Below, piece by piece: positions 7,832-14,954 of a stretch of DNA of 22,385 nucleotides (position 1 is its first letter; each line of letters begins with the position of its first letter). The DNA comes from Cellvibrionales bacterium UBA1969 (GTDB taxonomy: Bacteria > Pseudomonadota > Gammaproteobacteria > Pseudomonadales > UBA7434). The notes beneath the pieces are model-generated. The model was given only the letters and a program-made list of their open reading frames with translations, made no database searches and had not been told where the DNA came from. The stretch spans positions 1-22,385 of the forward strand of contig DDDX01000045.1 of the NCBI GenBank assembly GCA_002339085.1, in the 5' to 3' direction. The translations under genes and the position numbers were made by a program.

Positions 7832-9145
7832 CTAGCCTTGATTCGCCTGAGCTGCTTCCATCACATCTTGATAAGTGCTGGCCTTTTCAGTGACTGTAGC
7901 CGACTCAAGCACTGCATCAACAACCCTTTTTTCAATCAACATCATTTCTACCTGCTGCAGGCGATTTTGATCAGATAAATAGTGCTGCTTAACTTCTTCA
8001 GGATCGTCATACGATTTAGCTAAATCATCAAGAAATGCCATTAAAGCTTCGCGGTCAGGCTTGATCTCATAATCAACGATCGCTTGATTCAAAATAACCC
8101 CCAGCGCGACTCGCTTCTTAGCCTGTTCTTCAAACAACTCGCGAGGAAGCATGGAAAGATCGAAACTCTCTGCTGCGGCACCAAACTGGGCCAACGACTG
8201 CTGCTGTAAATTGGCTATTTCAGAGTCAATCATGGCCACGGGCAAATCAAAATTATTTTCTTCGAATAACCTATCCATGACTAACTGTTTACGATGCGCT
8301 TCTAATGAAGCGTCCAGCTGACGAATCATATTTTCCCTGACATTGTTTTTGAAGTCTTCGAGATCGCCCTCAACTTCAAACTTTGCAAAAAACGCCTTAT
8401 CTAACTCGGCCAACACTTTTTCACTGACAGTATTCACTTTTACCTCAAAAACTACGGCAGCGCCTTTTAAGTCTTCAGCGTGATACTCTTCGGGGAAGGT
8501 TAAATTTAAGGTAACAACATCACCTGCACTGGTACTCTCTAGGCCAGATTCAAACCCGTCAATCATACGTTTGGAACCAAGCTCTAAGTCGCTGCCTTCG
8601 GCTGAGCCGCCATCAAAAGGTTCGCCATCTTTGGTGCCTGCGTAATCAATATTCACTCTATCATTCATCGCAGCTGGGCGTGCGACTTCCGTCCAGGTAG
8701 CCTGTTGATCACGCAATTTATTGATCATTTCTTCAACATCTTTATCGCCAACAGAGGCCGCTAACAGTTCGAGCTCGAAACGTGATGTATCTTTTAATGT
8801 GATTTCGGGAAAAATTTCAAAGGTCGCAATAAATTCAAAGTCCTTGCCTTCTTCATTGACTTTAGGCTCAATAGCCGGTTGCCCAACCGGTTTCAACTCT
8901 TCTTGTGAGACCGCCTGTTGAAACATTTGATTCGCAATCTCACCCAATACCTCGGCACGGATAGAATCACCAAAGCGCTGTTTAACAACTTTGCGCGGCA
9001 CTTTACCCGGCCGAAAACCGTCTAAACGGACCTTCTTACTAGCATCAAAAATGCGCTTTGCTACTTCTGTATCGATCTGCTCGGCGGGCACAGCAATATT
9101 TAGCTTTCTTTCTAGCCCATCGATCGATTCAACGGAAACCTGCAT
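7832..9145 (-). CDS. tig: Trigger factor, ribosome-associated chaperone
   Basis: Trigger factor binds the ribosome beside the exit tunnel and shields nascent chains; it also has peptidyl-prolyl isomerase activity. The 437-residue protein has the usual three regions. The N-terminal ribosome-binding domain includes the signature GFRPGKVP at residues 43-50. An FKBP-type isomerase domain runs from about 160 to 245 (RVNIDYAGTKDGEPFDGG and related segments). A helical C-terminal chaperone domain occupies the remainder. An AGAGG ribosome site precedes the ATG. The tig-clpP-clpX-lon order is the conserved gammaproteobacterial one. A terminator follows the gene. A tRNA-Leu gene lies 139 nt upstream on the same strand; a perfect 6-bp hairpin CTCAAG-TGGT-CTTGAG at 9225-9240 lies between them, without a T-tract. 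Confidence 0.97.
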   Translation of the reverse strand: MQVSVESIDGLERKLNIAVPAEQIDTEVAKRIFDASKKVRLDGFRPGKVPRKVVKQRFGDSIRAEVLGEIANQMFQQAVSQEELKPVGQPAIEPKVNEEGKDFEFIATFEIFPEITLKDTSRFELELLAASVGDKDVEEMINKLRDQQATWTEVARPAAMNDRVNIDYAGTKDGEPFDGGSAEGSDLELGSKRMIDGFESGLESTSAGDVVTLNLTFPEEYHAEDLKGAAVVFEVKVNTVSEKVLAELDKAFFAKFEVEGDLEDFKNNVRENMIRQLDASLEAHRKQLVMDRLFEENNFDLPVAMIDSEIANLQQQSLAQFGAAAESFDLSMLPRELFEEQAKKRVALGVILNQAIVDYEIKPDREALMAFLDDLAKSYDDPEEVKQHYLSDQNRLQQVEMMLIEKRVVDAVLESATVTEKASTYQDVMEAAQANQG

Positions 9146-9284
9146 TAAATTATCCTCTAAGGTTAATAAATCTTTGCCAGCTATTATGGTTCATCATTAT
9201 TAAAGGCGTAAGAACTTGTCAGTCCTCAAGTGGTCTTGAGCTCAGCAACTTGACGGCATCACTCTTCACTTCAAAGCAAAAATA

Positions 9285-9369
9285 TGGTGCGGACGGAGAG
9301 ACTCGAACTCTCACGGGTTGCCCCACTGGAACCTAAATCCAGCGCGTATACCAATTTCGCCACGTCCGC
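9285..9369 (-). tRNA. tRNA-Leu, anticodon UAG, with encoded CCA
   Basis: The minus strand folds as a complete class II tRNA of 85 nt. The acceptor stem GCGGACG/CGTCCGC is perfect. The D arm is GCG-AAATTGGTATA-CGC. The anticodon stem-loop is CTGGA-TTTAGGT-TCCAG with anticodon TAG. A 13-nt long variable arm (TGGGGCAACCCGT) and the T arm GAGAG-TTCGAGT-CTCTC follow. The discriminator A and a genomically encoded CCA complete the 3' end. The long variable arm and the UAG anticodon identify leucine, reading CUN codons. It lies between fadA and tig, upstream of tig on the same strand, a place where a tRNA-Leu is known in other gammaproteobacteria. Confidence 0.97.
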
Positions 9370-9388
9370 AAATTTAACTTTCTATCCA

Positions 9389-9403
9389 GTTTACACTGTA
9401 AAC
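9389..9403. repeat. Perfect 15-bp palindrome upstream of tRNA-Leu
   Basis: GTTTACACTGTAAAC is a 7+1+7 perfect inverted repeat, ending 20 bp from the 5' end of the tRNA. That position overlaps the expected promoter region of the tRNA on the minus strand. The half-site TGTAAAC resembles several regulator half-sites, but the arrangement does not match a family I can name. Confidence 0.6.
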
Positions 9404-9525
9404 GATGTGCCACATTTTAGGTGCTCGCCAAACGTGATTCTAGACTGCTGAAAGCGGGCGGATTCTGCCACATTTGACCCCCAATGATCAATACTTGATG
9501 GCCCGAACCCAAAGGAAGTTGAATA

Positions 9526-9636
9526 ATGACAGTATTTAGCGCGACCAAGTTACTGCAAAATAGAAAAACAGGCACCAATCTAATCAATAATGACCGTCAA
9601 ATAATCAAAATAGAGGCTGTAAAACCAAATGGATAG
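9526..9636 (+). CDS. Possible small ORF, 36 residues, unknown
   Basis: This is the only plus-strand candidate in the window that does not overlap a gene. An ATG is preceded by AGGAAG with a 7-nt gap. The translation begins MTVFSATKLLQNRKTG and ends AVKPNG before TAG. It has no signal peptide, membrane segment or motif that I recognise. Its end overlaps the left arms of the large hairpin at 9615-9684. No clear promoter is visible. An open frame this short can occur by chance, so I treat it as a candidate only. The rest of the 356-bp gap between tRNA-Leu and fadA (9370-9725) holds the palindrome and hairpin listed separately, and nothing else I can support. Confidence 0.2.
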   Translation: MTVFSATKLLQNRKTGTNLINNDRQIIKIEAVKPNG

Positions 9637-9684
9637 CCCTTCGACTTCAGATATTAACTGAACTCCGAGGGCTAACTTACAGCC
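9615..9684 (-). terminator. Large nested hairpin after fadA, possible terminator or 3' structure
   Basis: Three nested stems share one axis: GGCTGTAA (9615-9622) with TTACAGCC (9677-9684), TAGCCCT (9634-9640) with AGGGCTA (9668-9674), and TTCAG (9646-9650) with CTGAA (9658-9662) around a 7-nt loop. It lies about 40 nt after the fadA stop. On the minus strand it runs into the moderately T-rich TCTATTTTGATTATT, so it could end the fadBA transcript, but the T-tract is interrupted. Confidence 0.5.
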
Positions 9685-9725
9685 ATGAACTCCCCTGTCG
9701 AGCGATACCGCATAATATAGCTCAT

Positions 9726-10901
9726 TTAAAAACGCTGAAGAATCGTGCTCACACCCTGCCCTAAGCCAACACACATGGTGGCCAGACCCACTTCCGTGTC
9801 CTCTCGCTCCATGGTATTGATTAGCGTTGTCATAATTCGGGCGCCAGAACAACCCAGCGGATGGCCCAATGCAATCGCACCACCGCAAAGATTAACCTTC
9901 TGATCGAGGTCATCCATCAAACCGAGGTCATTTAAAACGGGTATCGACTGAGCGGCAAAGGCCTCATTTAGCTCAACGCTTTGAATATCCTTGATAGACA
10001 TACCAAGCCTTTCCATAGCATTCTGCGAAGAAGGCACAGGGCCATAACCCATAATAGAGGGGTCAACTCCTGAGACGGCCATTGAAATAACTCTGGCTTT
10101 AGGTGACAAGCCTAGCGCTTTGGCTTTGCTGGCACTCATGATTAACATAGCTGCTGCACCGTCGGTAATTTGCGACGATGTGCCGGCGGTTACCGAACCG
10201 CCTTTTGGCATAAAGGCAGGCCTTAACTGTGCTAGCGTTTCTAAGGAGGTGTCAGGACGAATCGTCTCATCAGCCGTCATTAAACGTAGAGCACCGTCAG
10301 CATCGTGACCAAGGCGAGGGATAATTTCAGCATCAAAGTGTCCCGCAGTGGCCGCCGCATGTGCACGCTGATGAGACCGAACCGCAAAGGCATCTTGCTG
10401 TTCACGACTTACACCGTGCAACATAGCTAAAGCTTCTGCCGTCAGTCCCATCATGCCGGAGCCTTTCGCAATGTGCTTACTAAGGCGTGGATTGGGATCC
10501 AAACCCTCGGTCATCGGCACATGGCCCATATGCTCAGAACCACCGATCACAAACACTTCACCGTAACCGGCTAAAATGGACTGCGCTGCAATGTGCAACG
10601 CTGACATTGATGAAGCACACAGACGGTTCACGGTTTGACCTGGGACCGTATGCGGGATTTGCGTCATTAATGACATCATTCTTGCTAAGTTAAACGATTG
10701 TTCCTTTGTTTGGTTTACACAACCCCACACGATGTCATCTATCTCAGCAGGGTCTAAATCGGGATTGCGATTCAACAAGCCCGAGATTAAATCTGCAGCC
10801 AGATCATCAGAACGGGTATGGCGATACATGCCGTTTCTCGAGCGACCCATGGGGGTGCGTGCACAGTCAACAATCACTGGTGTATTATCGGCTAAACTCA
10901 T
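9726..10901 (-). CDS. fadA: 3-ketoacyl-CoA thiolase, beta subunit of the fatty-acid oxidation complex
   Basis: FadA cleaves 3-ketoacyl-CoA with CoA to release acetyl-CoA, the last step of each beta-oxidation cycle, in a complex with FadB. The 391-residue protein is full length for the family. It carries the acyl-accepting cysteine Cys95 (NRLCASSMSA) and the catalytic His347 in GGAIALGHPLGCSGAR. The second active-site cysteine is Cys377 in ATMCVGLGQG. The NEAF motif is at 312-315. A GGAG ribosome site lies 7 nt before the ATG. It follows fadB by 94 bp on the same strand, the usual fadBA operon order. A short hairpin GTGCT-N8-AGCAC lies in that gap at 10923-10940. Confidence 0.96.
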   Translation of the reverse strand: MSLADNTPVIVDCARTPMGRSRNGMYRHTRSDDLAADLISGLLNRNPDLDPAEIDDIVWGCVNQTKEQSFNLARMMSLMTQIPHTVPGQTVNRLCASSMSALHIAAQSILAGYGEVFVIGGSEHMGHVPMTEGLDPNPRLSKHIAKGSGMMGLTAEALAMLHGVSREQQDAFAVRSHQRAHAAATAGHFDAEIIPRLGHDADGALRLMTADETIRPDTSLETLAQLRPAFMPKGGSVTAGTSSQITDGAAAMLIMSASKAKALGLSPKARVISMAVSGVDPSIMGYGPVPSSQNAMERLGMSIKDIQSVELNEAFAAQSIPVLNDLGLMDDLDQKVNLCGGAIALGHPLGCSGARIMTTLINTMEREDTEVGLATMCVGLGQGVSTILQRF

Positions 10902-10995
10902 TATCTTTCTCCACTGGATGCCGTGCTAATTAACAAGCACAGACTAATCAAATTGTTTATAGACGCTTCTGTTTTAAGGAAAGAATATAGTGCCA

Positions 10996-13134
10996 TCAAT
11001 AAAATATTTTGCCTTCAGCCGCCATTGCTTTAATACTGTCGAGCAGTCTGTACGGCTCGCCTAAGTAGGCATATTTTTCAGCTTTGGCGCAGAATTCACT
11101 GATGCCGGTATTATCCAACCAACGACAAATACCCCCTCTAAACATAGGGAAACCTATCCCCATAATCAACGCCATATCAGCCTCAGCTGGCGTAGCTACA
11201 ATGCCTTCATCTAAGCAACGAATCATTTCGAGCGCCATCGGAACCATAAGGCGATCAATAATTTCTTCATCGTCCATGGTTTTTGCCGCATCAATATGGT
11301 CACTCAATAAAACCCCTACTGCATCATCAGCGGTTTTTTGAATACGGCCTTTTTTATCAGGCACATACTGGTAAAAACCTTTAGCATTCTTTTGGCCTAA
11401 GCGCCCGGCCTCGAACAGTGCTTCGGCCGCACTTTTATAATCCACTTGCATACGCTCCGGAAACGCTTCCGCCATGACGCCAGATGCATGTTCACAAGTA
11501 TCTAAACCAACGACATCTTGTAAGTAAGCAGGGCCCATAGGCCAACCCCAGCGTTCCATTACACGATCTATTTCAATAAAATCGACGCCCTCTTTCATCA
11601 GCGCATTTGCACTGCCAAGATAAGGAAACAACACACGGTTGACCAAAAAACCGGCGCAGTCATTGACCAATATCGGCGTCTTACCTAAAGACAAGGCGTA
11701 ACTCATCGTTCTAGCAACCGCTGAATCACTGCTCTGTTTACCTCGAATGACCTCAACTAAGGGCATTTTATGTACGGGATTAAAAAAGTGCATCCCGCAG
11801 AAATTTTCTGGTCGGGTTAAGGGTTCCGCTAATTCGCTAATTTGAATAGTAGATGTATTAGAGCAAAGCACTGAATCATTGACCATCAATGCTTCGCACT
11901 CAGCCAAAACAGTCTTTTTAATCTTTGGATTTTCTACCACCGCCTCAACCACTACGTCTGCATTTTCAATGCCGGTATAATCTAAACTTGGCTTGATCTG
12001 GGTTAATGCCGCAGCCATTTTTTCTGGTTTCATGCGGCCACGATTAACGCGTTTACTAAACAAAGAAGACGCTTCTTGCATACCCGCATCTAATCCAGAC
12101 TGAGCAATGTCTTTCATCAAAATAGGCACGCCTTTCGCTGCTGACTGATACGCGATCCCTCCACCCATAATACCCGCACCTAATACACCCGCTGATTCAA
12201 CAGGCTCAACACTACCCGCTAAAGTACGTGCTTTTTTCGATACTTCTTGCTCATTTAAGAACAGTCCGACCAAACTGCGTGCCACATCGGTAAAGGCCAA
12301 ACTAACAAAATGCTCTATTTCAACTTTGCTGGCTTCTTCACGGCCTAAAGTAGCGTGCTTCTCGATTGCTTTCAGCGCTGACATCGGCGCAGGATAATTT
12401 CGACCCGCCTGGGCCGAAACAAGCCCTCCGGCACTGGTGAAAGCCATTAGACGCTCCATGTCATTGAGAAGCACTGGGGCTTTTTTCTCAGCCCTGCGCG
12501 AAGCATAATCCAGTTCACCATCAATGGCCGCTTGCAACATGGACAAAGCGGCCTTTTCTAAACCCTCGAGAGGCACCACAGCATCGACCGCACCCAAGGC
12601 CAAACCTTCTGCCGCTTTGGCATGCTTACCAGTGCAAATCCACTCTACCGCATTATCGCAACCCATCACCCTTGGCGCTCTAATCGTGCCACCATAGCCA
12701 GGAATAATACCCAGCTTAACTTCGGGAAAACCTAAAGCAGCCACATCAGCACAGACACGAAACTCTGCCGTTAAAGCCAACTCAAAACCACCGCCTAATG
12801 CAAAACCGTTAATCGCTGCCACCTTGGGAAAAGGCAGATCTTCTAACCGATTAAAGAGCCGATGAACTTCTTGAACACCATCGTAAAGCGCTTGCTCGGG
12901 ACCATTAAACAACTCTGTAAACTCAGTGATATCTGCGCCAACAATAAATGCACTTTTGCCACTGCTAATTAATAGACCGCGCACACTGTTATCAGCCTCA
13001 AGTAGGTCAACGACCTGCTTAATTTCTTCTATAGTAGCGATATCCAGCTTATTCACACTGTCTTGAGAAGAGAAACACATTTCAGCAATACCAGTGTTAT
13101 TCTTGTTCAGGGTAAGAGTTTTACCTTCAAACAT
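10996..13134 (-). CDS. fadB: Fatty-acid oxidation complex alpha subunit (enoyl-CoA hydratase / 3-hydroxyacyl-CoA dehydrogenase)
   Basis: FadB hydrates 2-enoyl-CoA and oxidises the resulting L-3-hydroxyacyl-CoA with NAD. The hydratase domain at the N-terminus has the catalytic glutamates Glu118 (GGGFELA) and Glu138 (FPEVKLG). The dehydrogenase domain has the dinucleotide motif GAGIMGGG at 319-326 and catalytic His449 in FCGMHFFNPVH. I place the start at the ATG at 13132-13134, giving 712 residues. It begins MFEGKTLTLN, like other FadB proteins, and has GGAG 9 nt upstream (13144-13147). An in-frame ATG at 13158 would add eight residues but has no ribosome site. It lies only 39 nt after the GH84 gene, so the two may share a transcript. 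I see no clear FadR or PsrA operator. Confidence 0.96.
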   Translation of the reverse strand: MFEGKTLTLNKNNTGIAEMCFSSQDSVNKLDIATIEEIKQVVDLLEADNSVRGLLISSGKSAFIVGADITEFTELFNGPEQALYDGVQEVHRLFNRLEDLPFPKVAAINGFALGGGFELALTAEFRVCADVAALGFPEVKLGIIPGYGGTIRAPRVMGCDNAVEWICTGKHAKAAEGLALGAVDAVVPLEGLEKAALSMLQAAIDGELDYASRRAEKKAPVLLNDMERLMAFTSAGGLVSAQAGRNYPAPMSALKAIEKHATLGREEASKVEIEHFVSLAFTDVARSLVGLFLNEQEVSKKARTLAGSVEPVESAGVLGAGIMGGGIAYQSAAKGVPILMKDIAQSGLDAGMQEASSLFSKRVNRGRMKPEKMAAALTQIKPSLDYTGIENADVVVEAVVENPKIKKTVLAECEALMVNDSVLCSNTSTIQISELAEPLTRPENFCGMHFFNPVHKMPLVEVIRGKQSSDSAVARTMSYALSLGKTPILVNDCAGFLVNRVLFPYLGSANALMKEGVDFIEIDRVMERWGWPMGPAYLQDVVGLDTCEHASGVMAEAFPERMQVDYKSAAEALFEAGRLGQKNAKGFYQYVPDKKGRIQKTADDAVGVLLSDHIDAAKTMDDEEIIDRLMVPMALEMIRCLDEGIVATPAEADMALIMGIGFPMFRGGICRWLDNTGISEFCAKAEKYAYLGEPYRLLDSIKAMAAEGKIFY

Positions 13135-13173
13135 TGTTACTATCTCCAAATCGATCATTAATAAAGTAAAAAG

Positions 13174-14292
13174 TTAGCCGGTTAAACACGCCGGATCAAA
13201 TACATACTGCTCAGTTAGCCAATCCACTAACTCGTTTGCATACACCGAGTTAAAATCCGAATAGCGAATGATTAATGCTTGCTTTTCCGTCGCGCTCAGT
13301 TCATCTAAGCCCTGAGTAGAAAAGATGGAGGCATCTTTTAAAACACTATGTGCTAAAGCAGAACCGAATAAGCGTTCCGCATCCTTCTGCCAAAGTAATT
13401 CAGCCGACTTTTCATCGGCATGCAAGACTGAGCCTGTATCAGCAACGTCTAGCCATGGGTATAGTCGGACTAGACTCGCTAACGGTAATTGAGACAAGTA
13501 AGGCTGATTCATCGGATTGGCGAAATGCCCAGCGCTCATATCAATCAGCGAAGATCGCCCTTTAAACGGCTCTAAATGTAAAAAACGACTCAATTTAGCC
13601 CCATCGTTAACCGGGTAATTATCCCATATAACCGGCAATCTCGCTAATTGATCTGAGATAAAATGAAGGTTATCTTCTCTAAAATCCTGGCTACAGACCT
13701 GCTCACCGGTCCAAAAATATCCGATCTCAGCGGGCAGCGCCTGACCAAGATCTCGCCAATAAGCCTTGGGCCTAGGACCAAATAGCTTCTCTAATATAGG
13801 GTCTGTAGAATAATAGCTAGGACAAACAATATAGCGATCAGCCACTGCCTTGCCAACAATATGATCAACAATACGTAATTGCCGTCGTGCCATATCATCG
13901 CCCAATGAGGGCATATCATCGAATAAAATGCACAGCAAATCTGGCGAAACACTCTGTATCTGAGCTAACTTTTCATCTAACTGCCGATAGGCTTTGGTCT
14001 CCGCTTGCGATCCAGCGTTTAACGCTGCTAAGCCAATAGGCGAAAGACCGATGCCAAAAGCAAGCCCTTTCGCTTTAAATACTTGCGCCAGCAACTGCAG
14101 GGCTGAAAACTCTTTATCAGTCCATGGTTCGAACCAAGCATGACGTAATTTTACATCTGATTTGGGCGCATAAATATAAACCGACAAATTTTCATCGGCC
14201 ATAAACCGAGCGTACTCATGGCGTGCAGACCATGACCAGCTGCGACCATAAAACCCCTCTATTACGCCAACAGGTCGTTTTTTTTCAGTCAT
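13174..14292 (-). CDS. GH84-family beta-N-acetylglucosaminidase (O-GlcNAcase-like), cytoplasmic
   Basis: The 372-residue protein matches the GH84 catalytic barrel motif by motif. GVIEGFYGRSW is at residues 9-19. The double aspartate FDDMP is at Asp125-Asp126, which in human O-GlcNAcase are the general acid/base pair of substrate-assisted catalysis. These are followed by IVCPSYY, FWTGEQVCS, VIWDNYPVND (Trp223-Asp230), PFKGRS and a NP-rich loop near 259. Family members remove terminal N-acetylglucosamine, from proteins in eukaryotes. No signal peptide or membrane segment is seen, and no accessory binding domains, so it should act in the cytoplasm; its substrate is unknown. The start has AGGGG 7 nt upstream. 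A TGTTATCAT element at 14433-14441 could be an extended -10. It sits between the pilZ remnant and fadB, outside the usual holB neighbourhood. Confidence 0.85.
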   Translation of the reverse strand: MTEKKRPVGVIEGFYGRSWSWSARHEYARFMADENLSVYIYAPKSDVKLRHAWFEPWTDKEFSALQLLAQVFKAKGLAFGIGLSPIGLAALNAGSQAETKAYRQLDEKLAQIQSVSPDLLCILFDDMPSLGDDMARRQLRIVDHIVGKAVADRYIVCPSYYSTDPILEKLFGPRPKAYWRDLGQALPAEIGYFWTGEQVCSQDFREDNLHFISDQLARLPVIWDNYPVNDGAKLSRFLHLEPFKGRSSLIDMSAGHFANPMNQPYLSQLPLASLVRLYPWLDVADTGSVLHADEKSAELLWQKDAERLFGSALAHSVLKDASIFSTQGLDELSATEKQALIIRYSDFNSVYANELVDWLTEQYVFDPACLTG

Positions 14293-14526
14293 TTTCAGAC
14301 CCCTAAATACGGTGCTAGAATTGAGGCCAGTCGATAGTTAATAATGAATTCAATACATGATGGATACTTAGGTATGGTATCTCAATCCACGAGCGACCTC
14401 TCTAGACCAAAACCCAATCTTAGCGTTTTCTTATGATAACACAATCATGACAGGGACTTGACGTAAAGCAAACTTATGATGAGTAGTATTTATTGTGATA
14501 GTCAAAAAAAATGGACATTCACTAAG

Positions 14527-14880
14527 CTAGAGCGTGAAGGGAGGATTATTCGGAGAAATGTTAGCGGCTAAATATGCCTCAACTTTACTGCTTAAAGCAG
14601 CAGCCTGATCTATCAATTGCACACCAATACCCCGCTGATATTGCAGCCCATAATGTCATGCCGACCAAATAACAGTAGCTATTAATACTGCCGTTTCAGG
14701 CTCATCGAGTAGGGTTGCGACAAATGCACACGATCGCCTAAGCGATAATCTTTATCGGTTGCAATGAAAAATCCGCCCCCCTTCCACAAAGGGTATATAA
14801 ATTTTATGCAGGGTTTCTCGACCAAAGGCTTGCCAATGCAAGACCCCGGCAGCCTCAACCACTCTTAACGCATTTCCCAT
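14527..14880 (-). pseudogene. pilZ: Degenerate pilZ (type IV pilus assembly PilZ) remnant
   Basis: The region reads as a PilZ-domain protein of 117 residues when three lesions are ignored. The frame starts MGNALRVVEAAGVL and reaches IYIPFVEGG. It then shifts by one base in a run of six C (14776-14781, plus strand) to continue GGFFIATDKDYRLGDRVHLS. A one-base loss near 14712-14720 returns it to the first frame, TLLDEPETAVLIATVIWSA. An in-frame TGA at 14656-14658 follows, then YGLQYQRGIGVQLIDQAA and an end matching the PilZ C-terminus. The spacing agrees with PilZ of Pseudomonas, which is required for type IV pilus assembly. The position directly after holB is the conserved pilZ slot. A GAG-containing ribosome site remains. 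The 234 bp between its end and the GH84 gene hold no gene that I can see. Confidence 0.85.
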
Positions 14881-14954
14881 AACACTCTCACAGCCAAATT
14901 CGACAAGGTATGATGCAAACTAAAGGATTCGCATCGCAATAACTAAGAAGCTAT

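Noticed and set aside
9615..9684. Integron attC-like site
   Set aside because: The arms end in GGCTAAC-like sequence, but the required GTTRRRY core is not met, and there is no integrase or gene cassette nearby.
9580..9888. Minus-strand 102-codon ORF overlapping the fadA end
   Set aside because: It overlaps fadA in another frame and then crosses the nested hairpin; no family features are seen.
13135..13158. Eight-residue N-terminal extension of fadB
   Set aside because: There is no ribosome site before the upstream ATG; the ATG at 13134 has GGAG and matches the family N-terminus.
14505..14530. Terminator after the pilZ remnant, suggested by a run of eight T on the minus strand
   Set aside because: The only hairpin before the run is a 4-bp AATG/CATT stem, too weak to call.
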